Shown in pieces: positions 1 to 10,870 of a DNA stretch of 64,000 bases. The notes beneath the pieces were generated by a model. It made no database searches and was not told the origin of the DNA. It worked only from the letters and a program-made list of their open reading frames with translations. Source of the stretch: Cervus elaphus (Eukaryota; Chordata; Mammalia; Artiodactyla; Cervidae); assembly GCF_910594005.1 (NCBI RefSeq), contig NC_057843.1, positions 29,485,001 through 29,549,000 on the forward strand, read 5' to 3'. Every line of letters starts with the position of its first letter. The first letter of the stretch is position 1. A program made the translations under genes and the position numbers.

Positions 1-771
1 AATTGAATCGCTACTGGTTGGAGAGCATTACTTCATTTCCCTTTTTAGTTTTAATTCTGTGGCAGCCAGGAAGTCTCTACTGAGAGATTATTCAACAGAG
101 TCCTTCCAAGAGACCATTGATTGAATGGAAACTGCATACCTATAACATGACCAGATCTTAGTTTCTAGAAGTTACCTTCAGGTGATGCCAATACTTTGCT
201 TTCTTTGTGAACGAAGAAAAGCATTGATTTCTTAAGTCTGTTAATTTTCTAAATAGATTTATTTTATAGGACACACAAGAATTTGCAAGGAATAAGAGTT
301 TTCTCAAATAGAGAAAAGTCCAGAGAGCTGAACGGAGAGACGTTGAGAGCGGAGGAAGCCCCAGGCGAGAGTGCGGTGTCTGACTCCCTTCCCTCCTCGG
401 ACAAGCTGACAGCCGGCATCTGTGCTCCGCCACGTGGCACTCCATTCTCTCCTCTCAAGGTGGGGACTGGATAAGGTGGTGAAATCTGCAGTGGACTGGG
501 AGAAACTGGATAAACCTGAGATATGCAGCTTTCCAGACTTCATATGGAGGATCCCTCAAAGTCTTTACAGGACACAGTAGCTGCTCCCGTGGGACAGGAA
601 GCAAATGTTCTGGCTTTCCTTCCAGTCCACTCCCCACTGTGGAATCCCCCCTTCTTGGTTTTCCCCTCACTCCCTGTTCACCCAATCCCAAATGTCCCTA
701 TATCATCCTCAGGTGGTCCAAAATTGCTCTTTCTGTCCAAGGTTGGAAACTGATGATGCTCTTGGTGTCTT

Positions 772-807
772 ATACCAAAATGGTCTTTTATACCAAAATG
801 GTCTTTT
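772..807. repeat. 18-bp perfect tandem duplication
   Basis: The unit ataccaaaatggtctttt occurs at 772-789 and again, identically, at 790-807. The perfect match suggests a recent slippage or short duplication event. Confidence 0.95.
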
Positions 808-1057
808 CCTCTGTGTCAACAAAATGCCCCCTTAGGAGTACTATGGGGTGTTGAATTTTAATGGGACCAAAGTAGTCCATGTTAAGGGCCTAAAAGAGAG
901 ATTGAGGGCAAAATAGAGAAGGAAACGCATTTTTCAAGGAGTTTTCACCACTGTTATTTTTAACAGATTATTCTCTTTGGTTGGGTTGTCTGAAGAAGTC
1001 TTTGCAGCGTGCAGTTTTTTGCTGTGAGAGTCAAAAGTGCAGATGGTCATAGATCGT

Positions 1058-1088
1058 GGGGTGAAGGGGGGCTCGGGGGAGGGAAGGG
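1058..1088 (+). other. Predicted G-quadruplex motif
   Basis: Five guanine runs of 3-6 bases (1058-1061, 1066-1071, 1075-1079, 1081-1083, 1086-1088) are separated by loops of 1-4 bases. This satisfies the usual G3+N1-7 rule with a spare run. It is the strongest such cluster I noticed in the window. No gene or promoter is visible beside it. Confidence 0.75.
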
Positions 1089-3149
1089 CAGGTAGCATAA
1101 CTGTGTCAAGAGGCAGAGATAACAAATGGGGATGGTGGGACTGATGACCTGAAGGGAGCTGCCCACATTTAATAACAACAGCCAGGGGTTGTTCTGTCCC
1201 CTAAAAGCACCTTCACCATCTTCCCCACCCCAATAGGGTGACCACAGAAGTAAAGGAGTCCAGAGCTACACTGGATCCATGCCTGTCACCTCCACCAGCA
1301 GCCCAGTACCCTTTGAGGTACAGAGTGAAAGGAGGCTTTTCACGGAAAGAGAGACTTAGGTGAGTCTCATCTGCCCTGCCCTGATCATACCTGTTTTCTC
1401 CAATTACTCTTTCTCACATTTTTACTCCTCCAGAATCCAGATTCTCTTCGTTAGTACAAAAATTAAGTGGCTTTACACCTATCCAAGGAACGTAAAAGAG
1501 GAGAGACACTGATGGAATTTTATCATGATTACAAATTCAAACTAAGATATTTTAATATCAGTTTCAGCCCCAAATCCATTTATACTACAGTTCCTTGTCT
1601 AATTTGTAAAACCACAAATACATAAACAAATAACCTAGTGTTTGCCATACTAAACCAAATTATCCAGAATACTTAACTATCCCCATTTCTTTATTGCCTT
1701 ATCATTCTCACTTGACTTATTAAATCAACAACACTGGTTGAATCATGAATAATTAGTTTTTCTGTACCAGAAAGAGTTGATTCCTATTAAAGAATATTCC
1801 ATACAAAGCTAAATGTAACCTGGAATTTCAGGGATGTGCAGAAGTGAGAGTACATGGGCATACATGTAGCTTCCATATTAATTTAACTGTGAACTTTTGT
1901 GAAACATTGTTAGAGTTGTATCATAATCTAGCAAAGTAATCAGTTCCAAAGTAGTGTTCAAATTAGATGATAATAACATAGGTAACCCTGGCCAATTTGT
2001 ACACATAAACATTCTTTTTCATTGCAAAAATTAAAAAAAACACATATTAAGTCAAGGGTTGAGCCTAATTAATTTTTCTTCATCTTATAGCTGACATAGG
2101 CAGAGGAAAGAAAATTATAGTCTCCTTTGCATCCTTCATTTGGAAGAAAGTCCATACACAAACTAGAGTATAATTAACGACTTTCATTGAATACAAACAT
2201 TTTAATGTATGAGGCACATCCTAGGAAAAACAACAATCAAACTAAGGAAAAAATAAAAACATAAACCAAAAAAAGATATAAATATCACTTATAGGTCATA
2301 AAAGAGGATCACAGAAAATTTTCCTATACATATTTCATTTTAGATCCAGCTTCATGATAGTCCTGGTTATAGCTAGCCTTTAACTAATTAACTAACTAGA
2401 ACAGTGGCATATAGTAAAGATAAAGTAAGCATTCTTAAATGTTCTTCAGTTTTCTGACACATTTGTAAGTTCCTCACAAATACAACACATATGTACTTTC
2501 AGTTTTTAGAGAAGTTCTGATTTTATCTATTCTTACTCTGATTTATCTACTCCTATTTTGATTAATCAGCTAAACATATAGTTACATTTAACTTTTATCT
2601 CCTTGAAAAACTTTGCATATAAATAAATTCCTTAAGCAGAAAAGACCCAGATTTATTGTAAGGCTTGGGACAAAAGGTGTAACACTGGCGTGATCTTTCC
2701 TTCATGAGAACAGAAACACATTGGATTGGGTAGAGACTATTAATTTTTCTCCTCGACCTCTTTCCTGGGTAGCTTGAAATCAAAACTGCGTTCTGCTCCA
2801 GCTTATATGTCCTCACTGGGAGCACTTACTAAATTGTGAGTGTGTTACCTGGTGCTAATGAAATCCACATGAGTTGCTCCAGGTTCAGTGGTTTCCCCTT
2901 CCGATTTCCTGGTTCTGGAGCTCTGTTCCCACTGGGCCACCCCTCCAGTGAGAACTCTCAGGGCGCATTCTCCATCCCTCTTAAAGGAATTTTGTGTGGA
3001 GAAATAAATCAATGGCACATGTTAGAAGTCACCACAGAGGCACCAATATCAAGATTCCCCCCAAACAGTGACAAAGGTACCTAACAGAGGATGACAGAGG
3101 GCAGGGAATTTAAGAGGAAAACAGTTTTGTTGACATTAACACAAGAGAG

Positions 3150-3370
3150 GGCATAGTTAACATTCATTGAATGATAATTGAGTCAGGCCCTGGGTGAAGT
3201 ATTTTACTTCTATTATTTAATCCTTCTAAGGCTCATGAAAGGTAAGTACTAATCATATTCCTATTTTACTGATGAGTAAGCTGAGGCTCAGAGGTGAGAT
3301 GACTTGTTCCAACAAATAGTGGAAATGATAGATTTAAACATCGTTCAATGAGCAGACCTTAATTGCTTAA
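3150..3370 (-). repeat. MIR relic, antisense
   Basis: Contains the reverse complement of the MIR core: a segment reading like 'tttactgatgagtaagctgaggctcagaggtgagatgactt' in divergent form, preceded by 'tatttaatccttctaaggctcatgaaaggtaagtact' order. Both blocks are in the order expected of a minus-strand MIR. Boundaries are approximate. Confidence 0.65.
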
Positions 3371-3689
3371 CATGTGTCTTACAATTTGGTCCAATGAAAT
3401 CATTTAGTTATCTTCTTTTGAATAGTATAGAACTTGAAGGTTGTAGAATTCTCTTAACCTCAAATCAAAACTAAAACAACTTTAATTGGATTGAAATTGA
3501 CCATCTCTGTTTTCCAGGATTTATGTGAGAATGGTTTGGTTAATTAATTAATCAATTTTAATTCCAAAATTGTAAGCCTCTTTACGTTTTGGTGAAGGTG
3601 GACATTTGAAACTCAATATTTCATTCAAGATGTCATTCTACCACCATAGTCTTTATTAATGTATCACTGAGTTTATTAAAAAAACAATA

Positions 3690-3915
3690 GAGTAATAGTA
3701 ATCATTTATTAAGAACTTGTTACTGTGGTTCAGGGTCTGTACTAAATATTTTACATACAATAATCTAATTTAATTCTCAGTAATATTCTAGCTGTCAATA
3801 TCCCCATTTTTCAGATGAAAGAAAGAGGAATTTAGAGATTAAGCAATTTACTCCAAAGTCATGCATTCTTGATGTGGTAGGCCCAACCTTAGAACCCACG
3901 TATGCTTGACTGCAA
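3690..3915 (-). repeat. MIR relic, antisense
   Basis: Same order of blocks as an antisense MIR: 'catttattaagaacttg', a middle 'aatctaatttaattctcag', then 'ccccatttttcagatga' followed by a degraded 'agagattaagcaattt'. Highly diverged, as expected for this mammal-wide tRNA-derived SINE. Boundaries are approximate. Confidence 0.6.
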
Positions 3916-4003
3916 AAGCCATAATCATTACCTTTGTGTTGTGTCTTTTACATTCAAATAAACCAACAAATAGATAAGATAGTGAAAGAGTGAAACCTTT
4001 ACA

Positions 4004-4293
4004 AACAAATTGAATAATTTTTCCCCAAACATATATTTTTAATTGAAGAAAACTTGCTTCACAATACCGTGCTGGCCTCTGCCATATATTGGCATGAGTC
4101 AGTCACAGGTATACTTGTGTTCCCACTCCTCTCCGTTGTTACAGAGCCCCAGTTTGAGTTTCCTGAGTCATAGAGCAAATTCCCATTGGTTATCTATTTT
4201 ATGCGTGTGTGTGTGTGTGTGTGTGTATGCTTAGTCGCTCAGTCGTGTCCAACTCTTGTGACCCCATAGACTGTAACAAATTGAATAATTTTT
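4004..4293 (-). mobile_element. Chimeric Bov-A/(CA)n/L1 3'-end retrocopy with 19-bp target-site duplication
   Basis: The 19-bp sequence aacaaattgaataattttt occurs perfectly at 4004-4022 and 4275-4293. Between the copies, read on the minus strand, come the last ~48 bp of a Bov-A SINE (4274-4227), a (CA)11 tract (4226-4205), and then about 180 bp matching the end of ruminant L1 (4204-4023), ending in an A-rich tail. One duplication flanks the whole set, so the parts integrated together. Likely routes are an L1 transcript that already carried a Bov-A in its 3' region and was 5' truncated, or template switching during reverse transcription. The matching L1 3' region at 34.2 kb has no SINE at that point. 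Confidence 0.8.
4205..4226. repeat. (GT)11 microsatellite
   Basis: Eleven uninterrupted GT units inside the chimeric insertion. In the minus orientation this is the (CA)n tail of the Bov-A fragment. Confidence 0.95.
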
Positions 4294-5457
4294 ATTGTCA
4301 TAAATAAGCATTTTTAAATTGAACCATCTTTGTTATTGTAGTAGCACAGTCTCTTCCTGAGAGAAGACTTTCCATAGTGTGGAATTCAGTGTTCTGTGGC
4401 TCTGGCTAAGACCTGGTGCAGGTGGCTTATGGGGTTCCATTCATGATAAGCTCACAGATCTGAGGATAGCCTAAGTCAGGGGCAGAGTTATGGCGCCTGG
4501 CAGTCCTCCTCAGTCTTCACTCCTTAAGTTCATTCAGAGGCAAGGGGAGAGCTCAGGTCCTGTGCTAACGCTGCCTTGGCCCAAAGCTTTGCGAGTACCC
4601 AAAATTTGGAAGTTGTTCCTAGAGACGGTGGTGGTTTTCATTTGGCCAGGCAGTCTAATTATGATGCAAGTGGGCTTCCAGGCCTCAACAAGTTTTCTTT
4701 CACGTTGGGTGCCCTGAGGAGAAAGGAGGGGCTTGAGGTATGGCCTCATTGTTTGAGCCTGTTGTGCAGGTGCCCTGCTGGAAAACAATGGACTCCATTG
4801 ATGGTGCGTGGCCCAGCGCAGGCCAAAACCAATGCGTATTGCTGTAGGCAGGTACGTGAGTCAACAGTGAGGCAAAACCAGGTGGGGGTTCAAGATTGAA
4901 AATGGCTGCCTTCTCCTGACAAAATTCATCACGGCTATGCCAGAGACTACCTCAATATTTTGAAATACCAGTCTGTGAGTTTGGACAGACGCTTCAGCTC
5001 CAAAGCCCCTGATATTATGGCAGATGCTTCTATTTTCAGAATCTTCCACAAATAGAGAAGTCTTGAATGTGGAAAATTATATGCACTTTATTTTTAAAGA
5101 AATTATGTCTAAAGAACTGTCTTTCCTGCAAAAGAGGAAAAAGAACTTAGAAGATTTCTTGGATTTGTTTAAATTTTCTTGTTTACTGGAAGAAATAAAC
5201 ACAGATAAGAGGATAAAATATGTCATGGGAGTTTTAAAGAAACTCATTATTGTGATTTTCAATAAGAAATTATTAAGAGGCTTAATTTCACATGGCTAAG
5301 CTGTGCTTCAGGGCTGATTTTTCTAAGCCAAAAGTTTCTAAGCAAAGGGGCACATAGACATGGAAATACATACGTGGAAAAACACAGACATGGAAAATCA
5401 GGTAGGAAGAGGCATAGGAATATAGCCCAGCCTTGCCCTGAAACACTCATGAGAGAG
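4294..5457. other. Unassigned DNA, no gene recognised
   Basis: 4.4-5.0 kb is less AT-rich than its surroundings and holds overlapping open frames up to 107 codons on both strands, but none shows a domain or a family resemblance. No flanking splice pattern, poly-A tail or target-site duplication argues for an exon or a processed pseudogene. Confidence 0.55.
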
Positions 5458-5855
5458 CAATCATTCATTTATTCATCTTTTCATTTATGAAATACTTATT
5501 AATCTCACATAACCTGGCACTATTCATATGTTTTTGATCCTTGGGCATTAGTTTTGCAGGTTTCTTGATTTCCAAGTTGTGGAATAAAATTCACCGTTAA
5601 GCTGAGGCCAAGATGACTATTTTCATTGTCTCAAAAAACTTTACTGGTAATAACCAGGTCCCAGCACCATGATTTGTACTAGGGACACAAGAGGAAGCAA
5701 AACTGGCTTACTCCTTCTTATACTTTCTCTGTAGGGCAGGACTTCTATTACCCTTTCAGTATTTCCTGGTTAACTAGAATATAAGAGCAACTCCAGTGTG
5801 ATAGAAATAATCACAATAAAGTATGACAAGTACCTGGCAAAGAGACAAACTTTGT
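5458..5855 (-). repeat. L2 LINE 3'-end relic, antisense
   Basis: Begins with 'attcatttattcatcttttcattta' type repeats and an 'aaatacttattaat' block, the reverse complement of the L2 3' terminus. Further on comes 'ttgtactagggacacaagaggaagcaaaac', resembling the antisense L2 block normally read as 'gctggggatacagcagtgaacaaaac'. Probably one or two overlapping relics. Confidence 0.45.
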
Positions 5856-5859
5856 GAGT

Positions 5860-6215
5860 GAATAAAACTCTTGAAGCTTCAGTATCCTCATCTGTAAAAT
5901 GGGAACAATAGGAGTTAGAAGTATTAGTTGCTCAGTAATGTCTGACTCTTTGTGACCCCATGGACTGTAGCCCACTGGGCTTCTCTAGCCATGAGATTCT
6001 CCAGGCAAGAATGCTGGAATGGGTTGCCATTCTCTTTTCCAGGGGATCTTCCCAGCCCAGGGATGGAACCTGGGTCTCCTGCTTTGCAGGCGGATTCTTT
6101 ACTGTCTGAGCCACCAGGGGAGATTTAAATGGTTGTTGTGGGGATTAAATAAGAGCATCACCCAGCACAGTGCCCAATACAGAACAGATGGACCAGGAAG
6201 GGTGCTAGCCATTGT
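5860..6215 (+). repeat. MIR relic split by a Bov-tA
   Basis: The left part (5860-5921) carries the MIR block 'cttcagtatcctcatctgtaaaatggg'. The right part (6122-6215) continues it with 'ggttgttgtggggattaaataagagcat' and 'cccagcacagtgcc'. A Bov-tA lies between. The two halves join into one contiguous MIR when it is removed. Confidence 0.8.
5922..6121 (-). mobile_element. Bov-tA SINE, antisense
   Basis: Reverse complement of a full Bov-tA: the Bov-A part (5922-6050) is followed by the tRNA-Glu-derived head, ending in 'ctgtctgagccaccagggg' where the head begins. The internal promoter boxes of the head are recognisable. Inserted into an older MIR. Confidence 0.9.
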
Positions 6216-7679
6216 TGTCATCAGTTTTAGATATCTTGTTTCTCTCAGTCTTTCTACAGCTACATTTACGGATGACCTTGTGGAATGAGGCCATATGCAG
6301 TGCCCCAGAAGGCTTGTCATGTGGACTTTCAAAGGACATGAAGTAGACTTCAGTTACTTAAAAATCTCATATTCTTGCCTGATTAGCACCGTATTCTAAC
6401 ATTTATTTCCCCAGTGCTCCATCCTCAGCCCCATTTTCACCTTGCAATGTATTCTTTTCCTTCTTTTTGTCTAACAGGGACAAGGAGGGTGGCAAGGAAG
6501 GGGTTTCCCCTTTTCTGATTCCCAAAGTTACCCTCACTCTGCGTCTCTGCTGAGGGAACCAGCCTGTCTACCTGTGGGAAGATTAGAAAACCAACCCCCA
6601 GCCTTGGCTCACCAGCATGGATGTGTGGGCAGCAGCCAAGCTGAGGAACCCATCTGGACATCAGGGCCCCCCTGGGGAAAACATGTTTGGCTCTGTTTGT
6701 ATTGGCTTCCAGAGCAGCCTTCTGACTTGATGTTGGGCTAACTGGGGATTGTGGGAAAGTCCATCTGACCAGCAGCTTCCCGCAGGTGGCTTTTGATTAA
6801 GCCGATGGAGGGGCCTGAGAAACATCATGCAGCCTGGGTCTCCAGGGAGGTCCGTGTCAGTATGGACACCCACCTCCCCTTGCCCGGAGGAGAGAGGTGG
6901 AGAGCAGGGAAGGACCAACCCAGTCTCAGAAGCCAACGTCACGTGCAGAAACCAAAAATTTAATTTTCACTGTTTGGCTTAATTAACAGTAGCAGCTGGC
7001 CCTACACTTGGCTGCCATGGGACGAAGGGTTTTTTCCAGCTGGGGTCATTGAAGAGTGGACTCCAGGTCAGCACTGAGTAAAATTTAACTTCTGTTTATT
7101 TTTCTCCCTTTTCTTATAACACTATTGGCCCCAAAACACACTCCCCCCGCTCCTCCCGACCCATTTCTCTCACCATGTCCTGCCCAGGTTTCTGACATGG
7201 ACACTCTGAAAGCAGAAATCAGTTCACTGCTTTTGACTTACTGGCCTTCCCAAGGTTGGGTGAAATCTGATAAGAATCAAATGAGTTTTGCTTGGCGGCA
7301 ATCAAAGAAGGAGCAGGTCCTAAGGGGAGAGAACAAAGTGAAGTTTGTGCATTTGAACACACCTTGGCCTCATCTGGCCTCCTGGGACTTGCACTCTCTC
7401 TCTTCCCATCTCCTTCCTTCCTCAGCAGTTTATGCTCCGCAGCTTCTGATTCTCTCACGAGTGTGTCAGCTCATCCCTCCCTCTGCCCTGGTCCTGTCCC
7501 TTCCTCCTTCCCTTCTCCTTGTCAGGAGTTGACCAGTTAGCAAACCCACAGGTACGAAGGCAGGAATGACTGACTGCCCCACACTCTCCACTTTCCCAGG
7601 ACCTTTGCATTTTCTCATGGATCAGACTTCATAGAATTTCAGGATGGGGATCAGAAACTCTATAAGGGTCAAGATTTAA
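6216..7679. other. Unassigned DNA with a possible conserved patch
   Basis: No gene recognised. 6940-7020 combines a paired TAATTAA-type homeodomain core (around 6980) with a CAGCTG E-box and lies outside visible repeats, which is the look of a mammalian conserved non-coding element. This is inference. 7.1-7.55 kb is pyrimidine-rich with a 135-codon open frame that has no features of a real protein. Confidence 0.45.
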
Positions 7680-7890
7680 AGACAGGCAGTGTGGCCTGGA
7701 AAGTTAGGAGTTACAGAGCCATGTAGATTTGGGTCTCAGCCATGCGTGTTTTGATCAAGTTGCCTAATCATCCTGAGCGTCAATATTCCCATCAACAGAA
7801 GATAGTATCTTTTTTTTCGGAAATGATATGTGGAAAGTTTCTAGCTCTGTGCCACCTCGAAGATACTTCATAAATCTTCAGGGTGATTGT
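7680..7890 (+). repeat. MIR relic
   Basis: Shows the MIR order: 'aggcagtgtggcctgg', a degraded 'gatttgggtctcagcc' and then a 'caagttgcctaatcatcctgagcg' block, ending with 'cttcataaatcttcagggtgattgtggttat'. Strongly diverged. Confidence 0.6.
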
Positions 7891-10386
7891 GGTTATCAGG
7901 CTGCTCCATCTACACCTGAGCTGAACCCTAGATGAGGGATGACTGTGAAAGAGGTCTATTATGGTCTGTTATGGGGAGGCATTATTACCTCTATCTGCCT
8001 GGTAGTGTTGTGTCCCACGGCTGACTCTGAGGAAATCAAGAAGCCAAAGAAGGGTGAGAGAGAAACAAACAGAGATAATGGTGTTGCCCTGCCTAGAGTG
8101 CATACCAAGTGGTGACAAGCTTGGTCACCAAGGTCACCAGGGTTTCGTTCACCCGAGGAGACAAGAAGCTCAGGGAACCAAGACTCTTGGATAATAGGCA
8201 GTATTGGGTACACTCTGCTGAGACTGGTGACCCTGTCCCTGAGGGGTTCCTAAGTCCCCTGGTGACCTCAGCTTTCACAGGCCACCATTTCCTTTTGAGG
8301 CCAGTGATTTTCCAGCCTAGTGGCCTGTTCGAATCTCGTGTGGGAGTGGGCCTGACTAGCTTCAAAAGTACCTCAGGTGAACCCACTGTCATCAGAGCTG
8401 AGAATCACTGTTCCAGACCCAGGCTGAGTCTGTCAGGGGTTCTTCTGTGGAGGGAATTTCTTTTGGTAGACTATTTTCCCCAGATGGATCCTAAATGATC
8501 AGGAAATGTTGATGATAATTATTCATGTTGCTTAATTTGTGTCATGCTTTAAAATCATTTATTTACTTTAGACTTTATACATTCCTTATTCTAACAAGCA
8601 CCATCTAGTTTGGCATAATTAAGCAAATAGATCACAGCCTTCCAATTAAAAAAAAATGCAAGGAAGGAAGGGAGAATCATTATTGCGGCTTATTTCTGGA
8701 GTAACATTGAATCACTTAAGGTACGTTAAACTTAAGGATAAGTCGAGTAAACCTTCTAGGGTGACTCCTTCATTTCTCTAAACTGGTTGATTAAACAGGA
8801 GGCCTCACATGTATTGATGGATACCTCATCTCCTAGGAGTCCTCCTCCATCATCCAAGGTTTTTTTTTTTTTTTGTAAAGGCAAACTCTCTGCAACTGAC
8901 ACACACATGATGAGAAACCAGCATACTAGCAGTTGACCAAGTTTCTACTCTCATTGCCGAGATGTAGCTGTTACATCCCTAGACTTCTAGGAAAATATAT
9001 TTTATTCTAAAGAGCCACTATGAAACTTAGTGTCAGTGGAGTAAGTGTCAGGGAAAACTGAGGCTGATGGCGCTGCTGTTTTATCTGGAAGGATTAACAG
9101 GATGCTCTGGGTCTCCCCACTGGTTTTGTGGAAGAGTGATATGACTGCTCATGTTAGGTTCAGATGAGCATAACTAGGACTAAGGGTAAGAAGTTAGAAA
9201 TGTGAGTTCTAACTATGACGGAGACGCTTTTGTCCTCCATGATGACAGCCACGCACAAGAGTGTCTCATTCAAACACCTGAAGGTCAGTGTGGTGAGTAC
9301 TTCTTTTTTTTTTTTTAGTTTAATAGATCTAATGAAGGTCCAATGGGGTATACATTTGGGAAGACGCTCCAAACTTGGCTCTGGAGGCTCCTCCAGCAGG
9401 GGGAGGCCACCTCTCAGCTGCCCACACCTTCTGGAGTCCAAATCTCAGGCCAGAGGGCCTCCCAAGCTTGGGTTGTGGAGTCACCACCTAGGAGCTGGCT
9501 GGGTTCCAGGCCAGCCAAGCTGAGACAGGACAGGTCCTTGTAGCCGAGGCTGGTGCATGACTGAGTAGCTGGGTTATTAGTTACACCAAAGACTTTCAGC
9601 TGGCCAGGCAGAAGGGCTCCATACGCCGAAACCAACGCAGGAGGAAGAAGGTAAGAGGATAAATTCAATCTGCTTCTCAAAGTATCTTACATGCTTATGA
9701 GAATTTTAGAGGAAGGAGTTTTCATTGTAAGGTGTTTAAGACGCTGTTATCCATTATCAATACACTCAGGAAACAGCTTCACAGCAACATTTAAATCGAG
9801 GTCTACCTGACCCTAATTTACTATAACCCTATTCTGATTGTAGTGTTTCTGCTTTGCTCCTATTTTTTTTTTTTTGTATTTGTTCTTTATGTAAAATTTG
9901 TAAAACTCATCAGCATAAATTCAAATCTATATTCAGTATATATTTGGGGCAGTGAGCTACCCAGTATTTGGTCTGGGTGGCAGGCAGATTTTTTAGATGT
10001 GCTAGTAGATATGGTAGACCGTGGAGGGGCCATCCATGAAATGTATTTTCCAAGTGAGTTCATTAAATGATAGACTCAATAATAGGAAGACTAACATAGG
10101 TCTGACTTCAGTATGTCAGGTCTGCTTTATATTAGCTGTTTGTTGAATTGAGGTTCCATTCTCACCCTCTGTGAGCAGAAATCGTCTCTGAACTAACCAG
10201 GTGTGTTGGGGTGCTGGGGGTGGCACATAGCTGGGTTCTCAGTCCTGCCTAGCAGATCCAGGTCACCTCCAAATCCTGACCCTCCTGCCTCTCAGCTGAT
10301 GACCACAGAGCAAGGCATGTATGTATCTTTTCTCATGGCCTTTTTCTCATGGGGTGCTTGTAATTAAATGAAATAATAAGATGTTA
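7891..10386. other. Unassigned DNA, no gene recognised
   Basis: No coding family recognised. 8.47-8.76 kb is AT-rich, free of visible repeats and rich in homeodomain-type cores, so it is noted as a possible conserved element. Homopolymer T runs at about 8858-8875, 9302-9316 and 9861-9874 have no recognisable retrocopy body beside them. The open frame at 8109-8498 (129 codons) shows no domain. Confidence 0.5.
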
Positions 10387-10591
10387 GGGCTTCCCTGGTG
10401 GCTCAGTCGTAAAGAATCTGCCCGCCATTGCAGGAGATGCAAGAGACATGGGTTTGATCCCTGGGTAAGAGAGATCACCTGGAGGAGAAAATGGCAACCC
10501 ACTCCAGTGTTCTTATCTGGGAAATCATGTGGACAGAGGAGCCTGGTGGGCTGCAGTCCATGGGGTTGCAAAGAGTTGGTGACTAAACAAC
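10387..10591 (+). mobile_element. Bov-tA SINE
   Basis: Starts with the tRNA-Glu-derived head (gggcttccctggtggctcag) and continues through the Bov-A part to 'gactaaacaac'. A short imperfect duplication (aataagatgtt at the left, aacaagatgct at the right) flanks it. Confidence 0.92.
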
Positions 10592-10689
10592 AAGATGCTG
10601 AATGAGATGTTAAGTGTCTGATTAGTGTGGTGCTAGTATAGTTTTCTTTCTTCTTGCCTTCCTTCTGAAATACTAACTTGGCTCCCATT

Positions 10690-10870
10690 CAGCACAGGTC
10701 TTTGTACTAGGTGCTGAGGTTTCAGCAATAAATCAGAGCTGTTTCTTTCTGAACTTAAAACTCAGTGAGAGACAGACTAAAATCAAGTGCACAAACTAAC
10801 TACACCTTGTGAAGAGTGCTACAAGAGAAATAGAAGGTGCAGAGACAGACAGTCAGTGTAGGGCACCAAC
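10690..10870 (-). repeat. L2 LINE 3'-end relic, antisense
   Basis: Carries 'gtactaggtgctgaggtttcagcaataaatcagagc' and then 'cttaaaactcagtgagagacagac', which matches the reverse complement of the L2 3' region in order and spacing. Confidence 0.55.

Larger units (their letters stand above)
1..3149. other. Unassigned AT-rich DNA, no gene recognised
   Basis: No frame here resembles a known protein and the open frames are short and mutually overlapping. The only structures I can point to are an 18-bp tandem duplication near 780 and a guanine-run cluster near 1.07 kb, listed separately. The stretch 2.0-2.4 kb is strongly A-rich but shows no recognisable repeat family. It may be unique intergenic sequence or very old, decayed repeats. 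Confidence 0.6.

Noticed and set aside
7125..7532. 135-codon open frame, plus strand
   Set aside because: Compositionally biased (proline, serine, leucine) because the DNA is pyrimidine-rich. No domain seen.
8370..8420. Possible MER-type element end ('ctgagaatcactg')
   Set aside because: Only one short block matches. Not enough to call a transposon.
8109..8498. 129-codon open frame, plus strand
   Set aside because: Overlapped by a 99-codon frame on the other strand and without protein features.
8855..8876. T run as possible processed-pseudogene tail
   Set aside because: No flanking duplication and no gene-like sequence beside it.
10387..10460. tRNA-Glu-like sequence
   Set aside because: The same tRNA-like head recurs in every Bov-tA. 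It lacks a proper cloverleaf and is a SINE head, not a tRNA gene.
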